Shown one piece after another: positions 36,597-45,744 of a stretch of 59,278 nucleotides of DNA; position 1 is the first letter of the stretch; the number at the start of each line of letters is the position of its first letter. Both the position numbers and the translations under genes were made by a program. The notes beneath the pieces are model-generated. The model made no database searches. It saw nothing but the letters and a program-made list of their open reading frames with translations, and had not been told where the DNA came from. The DNA comes from SAR86 cluster bacterium (GTDB taxonomy: Bacteria > Pseudomonadota > Gammaproteobacteria > Magnimaribacterales > D2472), in NCBI GenBank assembly GCA_018607365.1, contig JABBBT010000033.1, positions 1-59,278 of the forward strand. The letters run 5' to 3'.

Positions 36597-38585
36597 TTAT
36601 TGGCTGATTATGTCTAGAACAAGATTTTCAGTAAGAATGGCTGGTAAAAGTATAGATTCATCCATTCCTGGCCTCCAAAATACATAAAGAGGCACTCCAC
36701 TTCTTCCATATGTATTTAGAACTTTTAATATTTCTTTGTCTCTATTAGTCCAATCAGCAACGACATATTCGATATTATTGCTTTCCATATAGTCCACAAC
36801 AGATGGTCTTGAAAGGGCAATTTTGTCGTTTGCTTGACAGGTAATACACCATGCAGCAGTGAAGTTAATTAAATAAGCCTGGTCGTTTTCTTTAAATGTA
36901 TCTTCTATATTTAAATTCCATGAGAGCTTGTTGCTGGTATTTTTTGCTTGAACGACGTCGCTAATCTCAGCATTTTTTATTGTATATAATTGGTTTGTTG
37001 TAATGAGAAGCCCAATTAAAATTATTGATATTTTTATGTATTTAATTCTTAACTTGCTAAATACCCAAAAAAGTAGACTTATCATAAGGAGGCTAATTAG
37101 TAAGTTTATTAATGCATCCGTTCCGGCTTGAATGCTAAAAACCCATATTAACCATAGTGATGTTGCAAACATTGGAAAAGCAAAGAACTCTTTTAAAGTC
37201 TCCATCCATTGACCTGGTTTTGGAAGTGCTGAAATTAGCTCAGGCCTTACTGATAGTATTAAGTATGGAATACAAAAACCTAATCCAAGTGATATAAAGA
37301 TAGGTAATGTTACAAAAGATGGTTGAATCAATGCATAACCAATTGCCGCTCCCATGAATGGTGCAGTGCATGGAGATGCAACAATTACAGCTAAAACTCC
37401 AGTTAAAAAAGAACTCGAATAATCTGTTTTATTAGATCCCACACTACCAAGTCTGGTCAGTGATGCTCCGATATTAATATCCGATAGCAGAACAAGACCA
37501 ATCATAAACATTAATATGCTTAAGGTAGCAACTATAAGAGGTGACTGTAATTGAAAGCCCCAACCTATAAATAAACCACTATTTTTTAAAACCAACAAAA
37601 TAACAGCAATAGCTACAAATGACAAAATGACGCCAAGAGAAAATAGCAATGAGTGATTTCTTATTTTATTTTTTGATTCACCGCCCATAGAAATAAAACT
37701 TAATACTTTAAGAGATATGATAGGAAATACGCAGGGCATTAGGTTTAAGATTAATCCTCCTAAAAATGCAAAAAGAATTGCGGAAAGAACTGAAAGTGTC
37801 TCAGGTGATTCATCAGCTTGCGATAATGAGGCACTAATAATAAATGACTCATCATTAACATTTAAAATACCCTCAATAGATTTCGGTGTATCGATACCCT
37901 TATTTAGTGGAACTATGAGCAACCAATTATTTTCTTCTTTTATTAAAGTCTGTTCACTTGCATGAAGAACCGTGTCTCTTTGGTTGATATAAAAATATAT
38001 TTCTTCAACATCTTGATTGAATGAAAACCTCAATTCTAGATCATTATTTTTAAGGGTTGGTAAGACTGGTAAAGTAGTTGATGGTAATTCATTGAACGCG
38101 TCATCAAGTCTAGAATCATATAACAAATCAGCATAGGACGTTTCTATGAAGGCTCTTTCTGGGACGCATATATCATCACAAATAAGGAAATCTATATCGG
38201 CTATAAATCTCTCTGTCTCACTGCCTTGCGGAATATTTATTTTTATTGGAAATATAACAAAATTTTCATAGCCATATGTCATTAATGGTGGGTATGGAAT
38301 TAAGCTAGGTGTAGGCCATAAAATAGGGCCTATTTCGAAACTTTCAGGAACATCCCATGTAATCTCTACAGGTCCCCCTGAGTCTCCAGGATTTTTCCAA
38401 TAGGTATGCCAATGATTTTGCATATCCATCTTGATGCCAATAATTAATTCATTTGCAGCAGTTTGATTGATGGAACTCTTTACAATAGACACTTCAGCAT
38501 GTCCTGTGCTTACGGTATTAGCGAATATAAAGTTCGAGCAAGTAATTAGCAGCAAACAAAGCTTAATCATTTTCATATAAAACAT
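36597..38585 (-). CDS. DsbD/ScsB-type thiol:disulfide interchange protein
   Basis: 662 residues. Signal peptide, then a periplasmic N-terminal domain (about 25-260) of ScsB type (HWHTYWKNPGDSGGP, ICDDICVPE), a membrane core of eight helices with the cysteine motifs LMPCVFPIISLKVLSF and ASPCTAPFMGAAIGYA, and a C-terminal thioredoxin domain with AAWCITCQANDK. It moves electrons from cytoplasmic thioredoxin to periplasmic partners such as DsbC. Start ATG 38585; M4 at 38576 is also possible. Confidence 0.88.
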   Translation of the reverse strand: MFYMKMIKLCLLLITCSNFIFANTVSTGHAEVSIVKSSINQTAANELIIGIKMDMQNHWHTYWKNPGDSGGPVEITWDVPESFEIGPILWPTPSLIPYPPLMTYGYENFVIFPIKINIPQGSETERFIADIDFLICDDICVPERAFIETSYADLLYDSRLDDAFNELPSTTLPVLPTLKNNDLELRFSFNQDVEEIYFYINQRDTVLHASEQTLIKEENNWLLIVPLNKGIDTPKSIEGILNVNDESFIISASLSQADESPETLSVLSAILFAFLGGLILNLMPCVFPIISLKVLSFISMGGESKNKIRNHSLLFSLGVILSFVAIAVILLVLKNSGLFIGWGFQLQSPLIVATLSILMFMIGLVLLSDINIGASLTRLGSVGSNKTDYSSSFLTGVLAVIVASPCTAPFMGAAIGYALIQPSFVTLPIFISLGLGFCIPYLILSVRPELISALPKPGQWMETLKEFFAFPMFATSLWLIWVFSIQAGTDALINLLISLLMISLLFWVFSKLRIKYIKISIILIGLLITTNQLYTIKNAEISDVVQAKNTSNKLSWNLNIEDTFKENDQAYLINFTAAWCITCQANDKIALSRPSVVDYMESNNIEYVVADWTNRDKEILKVLNTYGRSGVPLYVFWRPGMDESILLPAILTENLVLDIISQ

Positions 38586-38601
38586 TTTACCTTATGAATT
38601 G

Positions 38602-38624
38602 AAAAGGGGCGCTTTTTGCGCCCC
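38602..38624 (-). terminator. Rho-independent terminator after hsp20
   Basis: On the minus strand GGGGCGC (38624-38618), loop of five A, GCGCCCC (38612-38606), then TTTT. It lies 20 bases beyond the hsp20 stop and just upstream of the DsbD-like gene. Confidence 0.85.
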
Positions 38625-38644
38625 CTTAAATATATTTAAAAAAT

Positions 38645-39097
38645 CTATTTGTTACTAATTCTTTTTGGAGATTTGATCTCAATTTTTTTAGATTTTTTTT
38701 CTTCTGGGATTATCTTTTCTAAATTAATAGTCAAAAGTCCATTTATTAATTCCGCACCTTGAACAATGACATCCTCTGAAAGAGTAAATTGTTGTTTAAA
38801 AGCTCTTTGTGCTATACCTTGATATACAACTTCATTCGTTCCATTCACTACTTCAGTTTTAGCTCCATCATAACTTATAGAAAGCACTCCATTTGCGAGC
38901 TCAACATCAATATCTTCTTTTGTAAGGCCTGCAACAGCAATTTCAATTGAAAAAAAGTTACCATCTTTTCTAATATTGTATGGGGGGTAGTTTGAAGATC
39001 TGTCTGTTGATTCAGATAGTCTTTGCAATCTATCAAATAGTGGTTCAAATCCTAGTACTCTTGTTGTAAACAACGGATCAGTAAAATTAAGTATCAT
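38645..39097 (-). CDS. Small heat-shock protein Hsp20
   Basis: 150 residues, IbpA-like. The alpha-crystallin domain (about 35-130) has PYNIRKDGNFFSIEIAVAGLTKEDIDVE and the terminal A-F-K-Q-Q-F-T-L strand; the C-terminal tail contains the IEI-type I-x-I motif (KKIEIKS). It binds unfolding proteins. A strong AGGAGGA ribosome site precedes ATG 39097 within a possible thermometer hairpin. Single-gene unit closed by its own terminator. Confidence 0.93.
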   Translation of the reverse strand: MILNFTDPLFTTRVLGFEPLFDRLQRLSESTDRSSNYPPYNIRKDGNFFSIEIAVAGLTKEDIDVELANGVLSISYDGAKTEVVNGTNEVVYQGIAQRAFKQQFTLSEDVIVQGAELINGLLTINLEKIIPEEKKSKKIEIKSPKRISNK

Positions 39098-39146
39098 AAT
39101 AGTCCTCCTTTATAAGCGACTGTTAGTAGCACCCCGAAGGCATGCT
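39097..39146 (-). promoter_or_regulatory. Candidate RNA thermometer in the hsp20 5' UTR
   Basis: On the minus strand a UUCG-capped hairpin (39146-39128) is followed by TAACAGTC (39125-39118) pairing with GACTATTA (39104-39097), one C-A mismatch, ending on the start codon. The loop holds most of the Shine-Dalgarno. Small heat-shock genes are often controlled by such elements (ROSE, fourU); this one matches neither motif exactly. Confidence 0.4.
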
Positions 39147-39189
39147 TATTAAAATATGGAAACCCAAATGGCATTTCCTTACAACTAAG

Positions 39190-39215
39190 TTATGGTCATT
39201 TATACTTTTTACAAG
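39190..39215 (-). promoter_or_regulatory. Possible sigma-32-like promoter for hsp20
   Basis: On the minus strand CTTGTA (39215-39210) and GACCATAA (39197-39190), 12 bases apart, loosely match CTTGAAA and CCCCATNT. Weak evidence. Confidence 0.3.
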
Positions 39216-39288
39216 TGCATTCGGACTAGTTTCTTTATTCTGCTAAAATATTAGTGAAACTTTAATGAATAACTTTGGTCAAACCTAT

Positions 39289-39693
39289 ATGAATAAAATA
39301 TTACTAACTCTTGCATCTATGTTACTTTTGCCAGCATTAATTTCAGAAGAAACTAAAATACAAAAACCGGCTCTAGGAGATATTTGGCAGTTAGAAACTA
39401 GAAGTAGTAGATTATCTAATTCTGGTAGTGAGGTTTTATATTATTTACCAAGCGATGCATATAATACTTACAGAGCGAGAAAATTTAATGACTGGGATGA
39501 ATTTTCAGTTGTAGATTCTCGTGATATTGAAAAACTTAATACTGGATATAAAATACAACTCATAGAATCAAAATTTAATTCTAAAATTTATAAAGTTAAG
39601 TTGCTTGATGGTATGAATAAAAATAGAAACTACTTTATGATCGCAGAAGAGCTGGAACGTAATTATAAACTTATGGAGAATGTCGATGAATAA
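39289..39693 (+). CDS. Exported protein of unknown function
   Basis: 134 residues from ATG 39289, chosen because it opens a clean signal peptide (MNKILLTLASMLLLPALIS); an upstream in-frame ATG at 39265 would put eight polar residues before it. The mature part has no recognised domain. It is divergent from hsp20 and its end overlaps the following lipoprotein gene. Confidence 0.6.
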   Translation: MNKILLTLASMLLLPALISEETKIQKPALGDIWQLETRSSRLSNSGSEVLYYLPSDAYNTYRARKFNDWDEFSVVDSRDIEKLNTGYKIQLIESKFNSKIYKVKLLDGMNKNRNYFMIAEELERNYKLMENVDE

Positions 39694-40147
39694 AAACATA
39701 CTAACCCTATTGATGATTTCATTATTTGCAGCCAGTTGTGTAAATACCTCTTATGCCCCTGATGTTGTTTCAAGAGGTGATGCACAAAAACAACAGTACG
39801 TTGTTTTGGGTAAGGTTATAGATATAACTGAAGTGGTTATCGAAGGTGATAGACAAAAAGGAGCAGTTGCTGGTGCTCTAATTGGTGGTGTTGCTGGAAA
39901 GGGAGTAACAGAATCAGAGACTGAATCTGATATAGCTTCGTTAATTGGTGGCCTGATTGGGTCTGCGGCGGGCGCAGAAATAGGCTCTAAAATAACAAAA
40001 AAAAATGCAATCGAATTGCTTATAGAAACAGATGCTGGAAAGCTTATATCCATCATTCAAGAAACTAGTTCATATAATTTTTTAAAAAATCAAAAGGTAA
40101 GAATTATTAAACGAAATGGTAAATCAAGAGTCGTACCATTTGACTAA
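39686..40147 (+). CDS. Glycine-zipper outer-membrane lipoprotein (SlyB-like)
   Basis: 153 residues from ATG 39686 (ATG 39680 also in frame). Lipobox LFAASC gives a lipoprotein. A glycine-zipper 2TM-like segment follows: AGALIGGVAGKGV then IGGLIGSAAGAEIGSKI. Resembles SlyB/Pcp family proteins. It overlaps the preceding exported-protein gene; recX begins directly after its stop. Confidence 0.75.
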   Translation: MNKNILTLLMISLFAASCVNTSYAPDVVSRGDAQKQQYVVLGKVIDITEVVIEGDRQKGAVAGALIGGVAGKGVTESETESDIASLIGGLIGSAAGAEIGSKITKKNAIELLIETDAGKLISIIQETSSYNFLKNQKVRIIKRNGKSRVVPFD

Positions 40148-40588
40148 ATGACTTTAGAAATAGAATCAAATATTTATAACAAAGCTCTGGATATTATCTC
40201 AAGAAGGGAGCATTCTGAAAAAGAGCTAGAAAATAAACTTTTAAAAAAATTTGAGTTCCCTGATGAAATCTATTCGGTTATTGAAAGGCTAAAAATAAAT
40301 AACCTTGTTAACAATGAGCGCTATGCAGAAATGTATGCTCGTATAAGAAAAAGAAAAGGTTTTGGACCAAAGAGGATTGGTTATGAGCTATCTAGCAGGG
40401 GTATAAATGATTCCATATCATCTGTAGCTCTTGATGAAGTTGGCGGTTGGAAGGGTGCGGCTCTAGATGCGTTTAATAAAAAGTATAGAGATGGTGTTGC
40501 TAGTGACTTTAAGAGTAGATCAAAGCAAAAAGTTTTTTTACAAAATAGGGGCTTTAGTTTTCAAGAAATTGACTCAGTTTTTAGCTAG
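40148..40588 (+). CDS. recX: Regulatory protein RecX
   Basis: 146 residues, mostly helical with the three RecX repeats; SRREHSEKELENKLLKKF and NNERYAEMYARIRKRKGFGPKRIGYELSSRGI are diagnostic. It modulates RecA filaments. recA is not adjacent; here it precedes dnaX, 21 bases away. Confidence 0.88.
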   Translation: MTLEIESNIYNKALDIISRREHSEKELENKLLKKFEFPDEIYSVIERLKINNLVNNERYAEMYARIRKRKGFGPKRIGYELSSRGINDSISSVALDEVGGWKGAALDAFNKKYRDGVASDFKSRSKQKVFLQNRGFSFQEIDSVFS

Positions 40589-40609
40589 GTCATGTTATGA
40601 TTTATCGCT

Positions 40610-42229
40610 ATGTCCTATGAGGTTTTAGCAAGAAAATACAGACCAGCAAACTTTGAAGAAGTTGTTGGCCAAGAGCATATTGTTCAAGCCATATCTAACG
40701 GCATTTCTCAAGAAAGAATACATCAATCATATATTTTCTCTGGCACAAGAGGTGTTGGAAAAACGACTCTTGCAAGAATTTTAGCTAAATGTTTGAATTG
40801 CCTTTCTTTTGAAAATCCCACTTCAAAACCTTGTGATGAATGCACAAATTGTAATGAAATAAAATCAGGTCGAAATCTAGATTTCCTTGAAATTGATGCT
40901 GCTTCCAAGACTGGAATAGATGATATGAGAGATCTGTTAGAAACTGTTCCCCAGTCACCATCGAGTGGGAGATATAAAGTTTATTTAATAGACGAGGTGC
41001 ATATGCTATCTAAAAGTAGTTTTAATGCACTTTTAAAAACATTGGAAGAACCTCCTTCTCATGTTGTATTTATATTTGCGACAACAAATCCAGAAAAAAT
41101 ACCAAAAACAGTTCAATCAAGATGCCTGCAACTTAATCTCAAAACTGTTGGAGGATCAACTCTTACCAATCATCTTCAAAAAATTATTGAATTAGAAGAT
41201 ATTTCTTATGATCAAGAAAGTATTGAACTTATTGCATCTTCAGCATCTGGATCTGTTAGAGATGCCTTAACGCTTCTTGATCAGGCAATAGCCCATGGAA
41301 ATGGCATTCTAGATTCAAATAACGTTAATAAGTTATTAGGAACAATAGATAATACACTTTTGATTTCTTTGTTAGATTCTATTATTGATGGACGCGGCGA
41401 AGAAGCGTTTAATTATTTATATAAAATTGAAGAATTATCTCCAGAATATGAAGTAATTTTAAAGAATATTATTTCAATAATTCATCAAATATCACTGTAT
41501 CAGGTTCTAGGAGATTCAAAAGACCAATCAATACAAGCATTAGCCAATAAAATTGATGCTGAGTTTTGTCAATTACTGTATGAGATAGCTGTAAATGCGT
41601 ATTCAAAATTTAGCGTTCATCCCAATGGAAAAGAGGCACTAGAAATATGCATACTAAGAATGCTTGCTTTTAACCCACTTCATAAAATAGAAGAAAGCGG
41701 TGTCAAGACAGCCCCTATAGCTGGTGAAAAAAAAAATTTAAAAATTGATACTCTTAAAGTACAAAATATTAAAGAAGATAAAATAGAAAAAGATAGTCAT
41801 ATATCGCAAAATAAGATACCTAGTTCTTCAGGTAATCAGGCAGTAAAAATTACTACAAAAGATGAATGGATTATTTTTTTTAATACCTTAGATTTAAGTC
41901 CTTTTGCTAGAAATTATTTTGGATACTTATCTTTTAAGGAACTGTCTGGAAATATTCTGATTTTAAATACTAATGATGAAGAAAACAGTATTCCTGAGAA
42001 TGTTTTTAAAGAATTTAATTTGATCTGTAGAGAAAAACTAGAATGCGATATTGAGATAAAAATTGAGCATGGCGATACTTCATCATCGCCAATAAATTTA
42101 CATAATAAACAACAAGCTGACACCCAAAAAATTGCAGAAAAATCTATTTCTTCAAATCAATCGATTCAAAACTTTCTAAAAAAACATAATGGAAATATTG
42201 ATGAAGGCTCAATAAAGCCAAGAGGATAA
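40610..42229 (+). CDS. dnaX: DNA polymerase III subunit tau/gamma
   Basis: 539 residues. AAA+ clamp-loader core: Walker A GTRGVGKTTLA, zinc-binding cysteines (CLNC...C..C), Walker B LIDEVH, SRC motif VQSRC; domain III ends near residue 365. A C-terminal tau-specific region follows. A run of ten A at 41727-41736 sits at codons 373-375, directly after domain III; both shifted frames stop at once (TAA 41739-41741, TGA 41746-41748), so slippage would give a gamma-like 376-379-residue form. Confidence 0.93.
   Translation: MSYEVLARKYRPANFEEVVGQEHIVQAISNGISQERIHQSYIFSGTRGVGKTTLARILAKCLNCLSFENPTSKPCDECTNCNEIKSGRNLDFLEIDAASKTGIDDMRDLLETVPQSPSSGRYKVYLIDEVHMLSKSSFNALLKTLEEPPSHVVFIFATTNPEKIPKTVQSRCLQLNLKTVGGSTLTNHLQKIIELEDISYDQESIELIASSASGSVRDALTLLDQAIAHGNGILDSNNVNKLLGTIDNTLLISLLDSIIDGRGEEAFNYLYKIEELSPEYEVILKNIISIIHQISLYQVLGDSKDQSIQALANKIDAEFCQLLYEIAVNAYSKFSVHPNGKEALEICILRMLAFNPLHKIEESGVKTAPIAGEKKNLKIDTLKVQNIKEDKIEKDSHISQNKIPSSSGNQAVKITTKDEWIIFFNTLDLSPFARNYFGYLSFKELSGNILILNTNDEENSIPENVFKEFNLICREKLECDIEIKIEHGDTSSSPINLHNKQQADTQKIAEKSISSNQSIQNFLKKHNGNIDEGSIKPRG
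41727..41736 (+). promoter_or_regulatory. Ten-A slippery run in dnaX
   Basis: Frame is GAA AAA AAA AAT. The A10 run allows transcriptional slippage or -1 ribosomal shift. Placement at the end of domain III and immediate stops in both other frames fit production of a short gamma-type subunit. Confidence 0.55.
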
Positions 42230-42230
42230 A

Positions 42231-42827
42231 ATGCATCAAGACTTATTAAATGACCTAATTAATGCTCTAACCATTCTTCCTGGTGTTGGTAAAAAGTCTG
42301 CTCAAAGAATGGCATTATATTTGCTCGATAAAAACAAAGATGGAGCAAGTATTCTTGCCAAGACGATGCAGGAGGCTGTAGAAGAAATTAGCAGGTGTAA
42401 TAGATGTAGAATGCTTACGTCTAATGACTTATGTAAAATATGTGCAGATACTTCTCGTGATGAGGACAATATATGTGTTGTTGAAAGCCCCTCAGATGTT
42501 CTTGCAATAGAATCAACAGGAGGTTTTAGAGGTAAGTATTTTGTTTTACTTGGAAGACTTTCTCCTATAGAAGGAGTTAGTCCTGAAGACCTAGGCATTA
42601 ATGATTTTCTAAATTTAATTGCTAAAGAGCAAACAAATGAGGTAATCCTTGCAACAAGCTCTACAGTTGAGGGGGATGCAACCGCAATGTTTATAAAAGA
42701 TCATATCAATAATATAAAAGTTTCTAGGATATCTTATGGTATTCCTATAGGTGGAGAGTTAGAGTACGTTGATGGAAATACTATTGCTAGGGCAATTCAA
42801 GGGAGAACAGAAATAAATGACGATTAA
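42231..42827 (+). CDS. recR: Recombination protein RecR
   Basis: 198 residues. Helix-hairpin-helix [20 protein letters not shown], the zinc-finger cysteines (CNRC...LCKIC), and a Toprim domain with [12 protein letters not shown] and the E-G-D-A-T segment. Acts with RecF/RecO in gap repair. It follows dnaX after one base with an AGAGGA ribosome site; YbaB, usually between the two, is absent. Confidence 0.94.
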   Translation: MHQDLLNDLINALTILPGVGKKSAQRMALYLLDKNKDGASILAKTMQEAVEEISRCNRCRMLTSNDLCKICADTSRDEDNICVVESPSDVLAIESTGGFRGKYFVLLGRLSPIEGVSPEDLGINDFLNLIAKEQTNEVILATSSTVEGDATAMFIKDHINNIKVSRISYGIPIGGELEYVDGNTIARAIQGRTEINDD

Positions 42828-43386
42828 ATCAGATAAGTGGATTACCAAAATGTCTGCTGAGTATAAAATGATAGAGCCTTTCTCAAAAAATCAAGTAAGG
42901 CTTGATGAGAATGACCAAAAACTTATTTCATATGGAGTTTCTAGTTACGGATATGACGTCAGATGCTCCAGCGAGTTTAAGGTTTTCACAAATATACATT
43001 CAGCTGTTGTTGATCCAAAATTCTTTGACGAAAAAAGCTTTGTAGATATCCAATCCGATGTATGCGTTATTCCACCAAACTCTTTTGCATTAGCAAGAAC
43101 CGTTGAGTATTTTAGAATACCTAGAAACGTGCTCACCATATGCCTTGGGAAATCTACTTATGCAAGATGTGGAATTATTGTAAATGTAACTCCTCTTGAA
43201 CCTGAATGGGAAGGACATGTAACTCTTGAATTCTCAAATACAACCAATTTGCCTGCTAAGATTTATGCAGGTGAGGGCGTGGCCCAAATGTTATTTTTTG
43301 AATCAGATGAAGAGTGCGAAACAAGTTACAAAGATAGAGATGGTAAGTACCAAGGCCAAACTGGCGTTACATTACCCAAAACTTAA
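42817..43386 (+). CDS. dcd: dCTP deaminase
   Basis: 189 residues. The N-terminus MTIKSDKWI matches the family, fixing the start. [41 protein letters not shown] (catalytic Glu) and [11 protein letters not shown] are diagnostic. It supplies dUTP for thymidylate synthesis. It overlaps recR by 11 bases and the convergent DUF3108 gene by 15. Confidence 0.95.
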   Translation: MTIKSDKWITKMSAEYKMIEPFSKNQVRLDENDQKLISYGVSSYGYDVRCSSEFKVFTNIHSAVVDPKFFDEKSFVDIQSDVCVIPPNSFALARTVEYFRIPRNVLTICLGKSTYARCGIIVNVTPLEPEWEGHVTLEFSNTTNLPAKIYAGEGVAQMLFFESDEECETSYKDRDGKYQGQTGVTLPKT

Positions 43387-44055
43387 TATTTCTATAAGTT
43401 CTAAGGTTTGATTTCTATCTTTTCCCGTATCCACTATCTTAAGAAACATAAAATTTAAATCTGGTGCGATGTAATAGATTGTTTCTCTATCGTCTGTTTT
43501 TCTTATCCTCTTTAAAATAATACATTCGTAATCGGTCTCATTAAAAGTATAAATATCTTTTCCTGTCACCTCATAAAAATTTTTTTCTACTTTACCCGAT
43601 TCTATTTCTAGAAGATTTATGGAAAACTTATCAAGACCAGATATTAGGTTAATCCTGATCTTAATTTGAGCATTTAATGGATCAAGTATCTCTTTATTTA
43701 TATCAAATTCTTCTTGCCACTCTTCTCTTCCAGTTGATTGAATAGTATTACCTGCATAATCAAATACAATATCTTGATCTCTATTAACAAAACGAGGTTT
43801 TACTCTAATTGTATAGCTGTTAGTTTTTAGAATCCCCTCATTAATATTAAATTCTGAACCAATCATCATGCTTGCTAGCAAGTTTTTAGCTTTGAAATTT
43901 AATGAATATTTACCATCATTTATTTCAAGCTTTCTAATTCCCTTGATTGAAATCTCATCTGATGTATAAAAATATTTAGCAGAGTATTCATTGATTGATT
44001 CTGCGTTCATATTAAAAAAAGTAAAAATTAATAAAAAGATTAAATTAAATTTCAT
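43372..44055 (-). CDS. DUF3108 exported protein
   Basis: 227 residues with a signal peptide (1-18). The beta-rich domain with Y-S-A-K-Y near the start, [30 protein letters not shown] and [17 protein letters not shown] fits DUF3108. This family often follows purN in gammaproteobacteria, as here, where it overlaps purN by 11 bases. Function unknown; envelope role likely. Confidence 0.8.
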   Translation of the reverse strand: MKFNLIFLLIFTFFNMNAESINEYSAKYFYTSDEISIKGIRKLEINDGKYSLNFKAKNLLASMMIGSEFNINEGILKTNSYTIRVKPRFVNRDQDIVFDYAGNTIQSTGREEWQEEFDINKEILDPLNAQIKIRINLISGLDKFSINLLEIESGKVEKNFYEVTGKDIYTFNETDYECIILKRIRKTDDRETIYYIAPDLNFMFLKIVDTGKDRNQTLELIEILSFG

Positions 44056-44692
44056 AAGAATTACAAATATATCCTCTTGGATGACTATTATTTTTAAAAT
44101 TCACATTACCATTTTCCATATATATATCATTTTTACAGATAAGGTTTATTATTTTAGGATAAATAATATGCTCAACCTGATGGATTCTATTAATTAATTC
44201 TTCGATATCTGCATGGGCATTAACATCAATTCTTCCTTGAGCAATTATAGGGCCAGCGTCCAACTGTGATGAGACATAATGTATCGTAACGCCATGAATT
44301 ATATCTTGATTTTTTACCACCTTGCTATGAGTATTCAATCCTGGATATTTTGGCAAAAGAGATGGATGTATATTTATTATTTTTCCATAGAAATGATCTG
44401 CTGTTTTCTTACTAAGTATTTTCATAAAGCCAGCCAATACAATCAAATCAGCTTCGATTTCCATTAAGGAGCTAAATAGTGTTTTATCAAATTCTTCTCT
44501 GGAATTAAAAGAGTCATCACTAATTATTTTTGTTGTTATGCCTGCTTTCATAGCTCGTTGAATGCCATAGGCATTTTCTTTATTGCTAATAACACTTACT
44601 ATTTCGCCATCAATATTGCCAGATTTACACGAATCGATAATGGCCTGTAAGTTAGAACCGTTACCAGAGATCAAAATAATAATTTTTTTCAT
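44045..44692 (-). CDS. purN: Phosphoribosylglycinamide formyltransferase
   Basis: 215 residues. LISGNGSNLQAII at the N-terminus, the catalytic INIHPSLLPKYPGLNTH and GVTIHYVSSQLDAGPIIAQ. Transfers formyl to GAR in purine synthesis using 10-formyl-THF. It lies 3 bases after purM on the same strand. Confidence 0.95.
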   Translation of the reverse strand: MKKIIILISGNGSNLQAIIDSCKSGNIDGEIVSVISNKENAYGIQRAMKAGITTKIISDDSFNSREEFDKTLFSSLMEIEADLIVLAGFMKILSKKTADHFYGKIINIHPSLLPKYPGLNTHSKVVKNQDIIHGVTIHYVSSQLDAGPIIAQGRIDVNAHADIEELINRIHQVEHIIYPKIINLICKNDIYMENGNVNFKNNSHPRGYICNSYEI

Positions 44693-44695
44693 TAT

Positions 44696-45730
44696 TTAAA
44701 GGTATTTAACAGGATAATCGGTATTTTTTTTAACGACCTCACCAATTATAAAGTTTTTATACCCATGATCACTAATATCTTTTTGAATAGAATCCACATC
44801 ATCTCTATTTACAATCAAAACCATACCGATACCACAATTGAAAACTCTATACATGTCTTCCTCTTTAAGATTTCCCTTTTCTTGCAGCCATAAAAATATC
44901 TCAGGCATTTCCCATGCATTTTTATTTATTGTTACAGAAAAATCTTTTGGTATGGATCTGGGAATATTTTCTGTTAAGCCGCCACCGGTTATATGAGCCA
45001 TCCCATTAATATTATGATCTGCTAGTATCTTCATTATTAAAAAAGGGTATAGATGTGTTGGCTTAAGAGCCATTTCTGTAATTTTATTAAATTCTTTATT
45101 ATTTAAATTAGATTCACTTATTATTTTTCTTATTAATGAAAACCCATTAGAGTGCGGGCCGCTGGATTCAATTCCTATAAGGATATTCCCAGAATCTATC
45201 AATTTATTTGTTAAGATATTTTTCTCATCAACACACCCAACAGAAAAACCGGCTAAATCAAAGTTATTACCAACGTAATGACCAGGCATTTCAGCAGTTT
45301 CTCCACCTAAAAGTGCACACCCTGAATCACGACAGGCTTTTGCAATACTTTTAATAATTACAGCAGCTTCTTCAACGTCAAGCTTTGATGATGCAAAATA
45401 GTCTAAAAAAAATAGAGGCTTTGCACCACATACAATAAGATCATTTACACACATCGCAACTAGATCTTGGCCAATATAGCTTAGATTCTTTGTTTCTTGA
45501 GCAAGAGCTACCTTGGTCCCAACACCATCTGTGCATGCTACCAAAACAGGATTTTCATAATCTTTATCAAGCTTAAACATACCAGCAAAGCCACCAATGT
45601 TACCTAAGACATTTGGACCATGAGAAGATGCAACATCATCCTTAATTTTGTCAACCAAATTATTGCCAGCCTCAATATCAACACCTGCAGATTTATAAGG
45701 ATCATTATTATCTATAATTTCTTTTGTCAT
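44696..45730 (-). CDS. purM: Phosphoribosylformylglycinamidine cyclo-ligase
   Basis: 344 residues. YKSAGVDIEAGN, CTDGVGTKVALA, GQDLVAMCVNDLIVCGAKPLFFLDYFA, LLGGETAEMPG and GGGLTENIPR are typical AIR synthetase motifs. First gene of purM-purN-DUF3108. Its start lies within a few bases of the divergent DUF2066 gene. Confidence 0.95.
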   Translation of the reverse strand: MTKEIIDNNDPYKSAGVDIEAGNNLVDKIKDDVASSHGPNVLGNIGGFAGMFKLDKDYENPVLVACTDGVGTKVALAQETKNLSYIGQDLVAMCVNDLIVCGAKPLFFLDYFASSKLDVEEAAVIIKSIAKACRDSGCALLGGETAEMPGHYVGNNFDLAGFSVGCVDEKNILTNKLIDSGNILIGIESSGPHSNGFSLIRKIISESNLNNKEFNKITEMALKPTHLYPFLIMKILADHNINGMAHITGGGLTENIPRSIPKDFSVTINKNAWEMPEIFLWLQEKGNLKEEDMYRVFNCGIGMVLIVNRDDVDSIQKDISDHGYKNFIIGEVVKKNTDYPVKYL

Positions 45731-45744
45731 TTAGAATACCTAAT

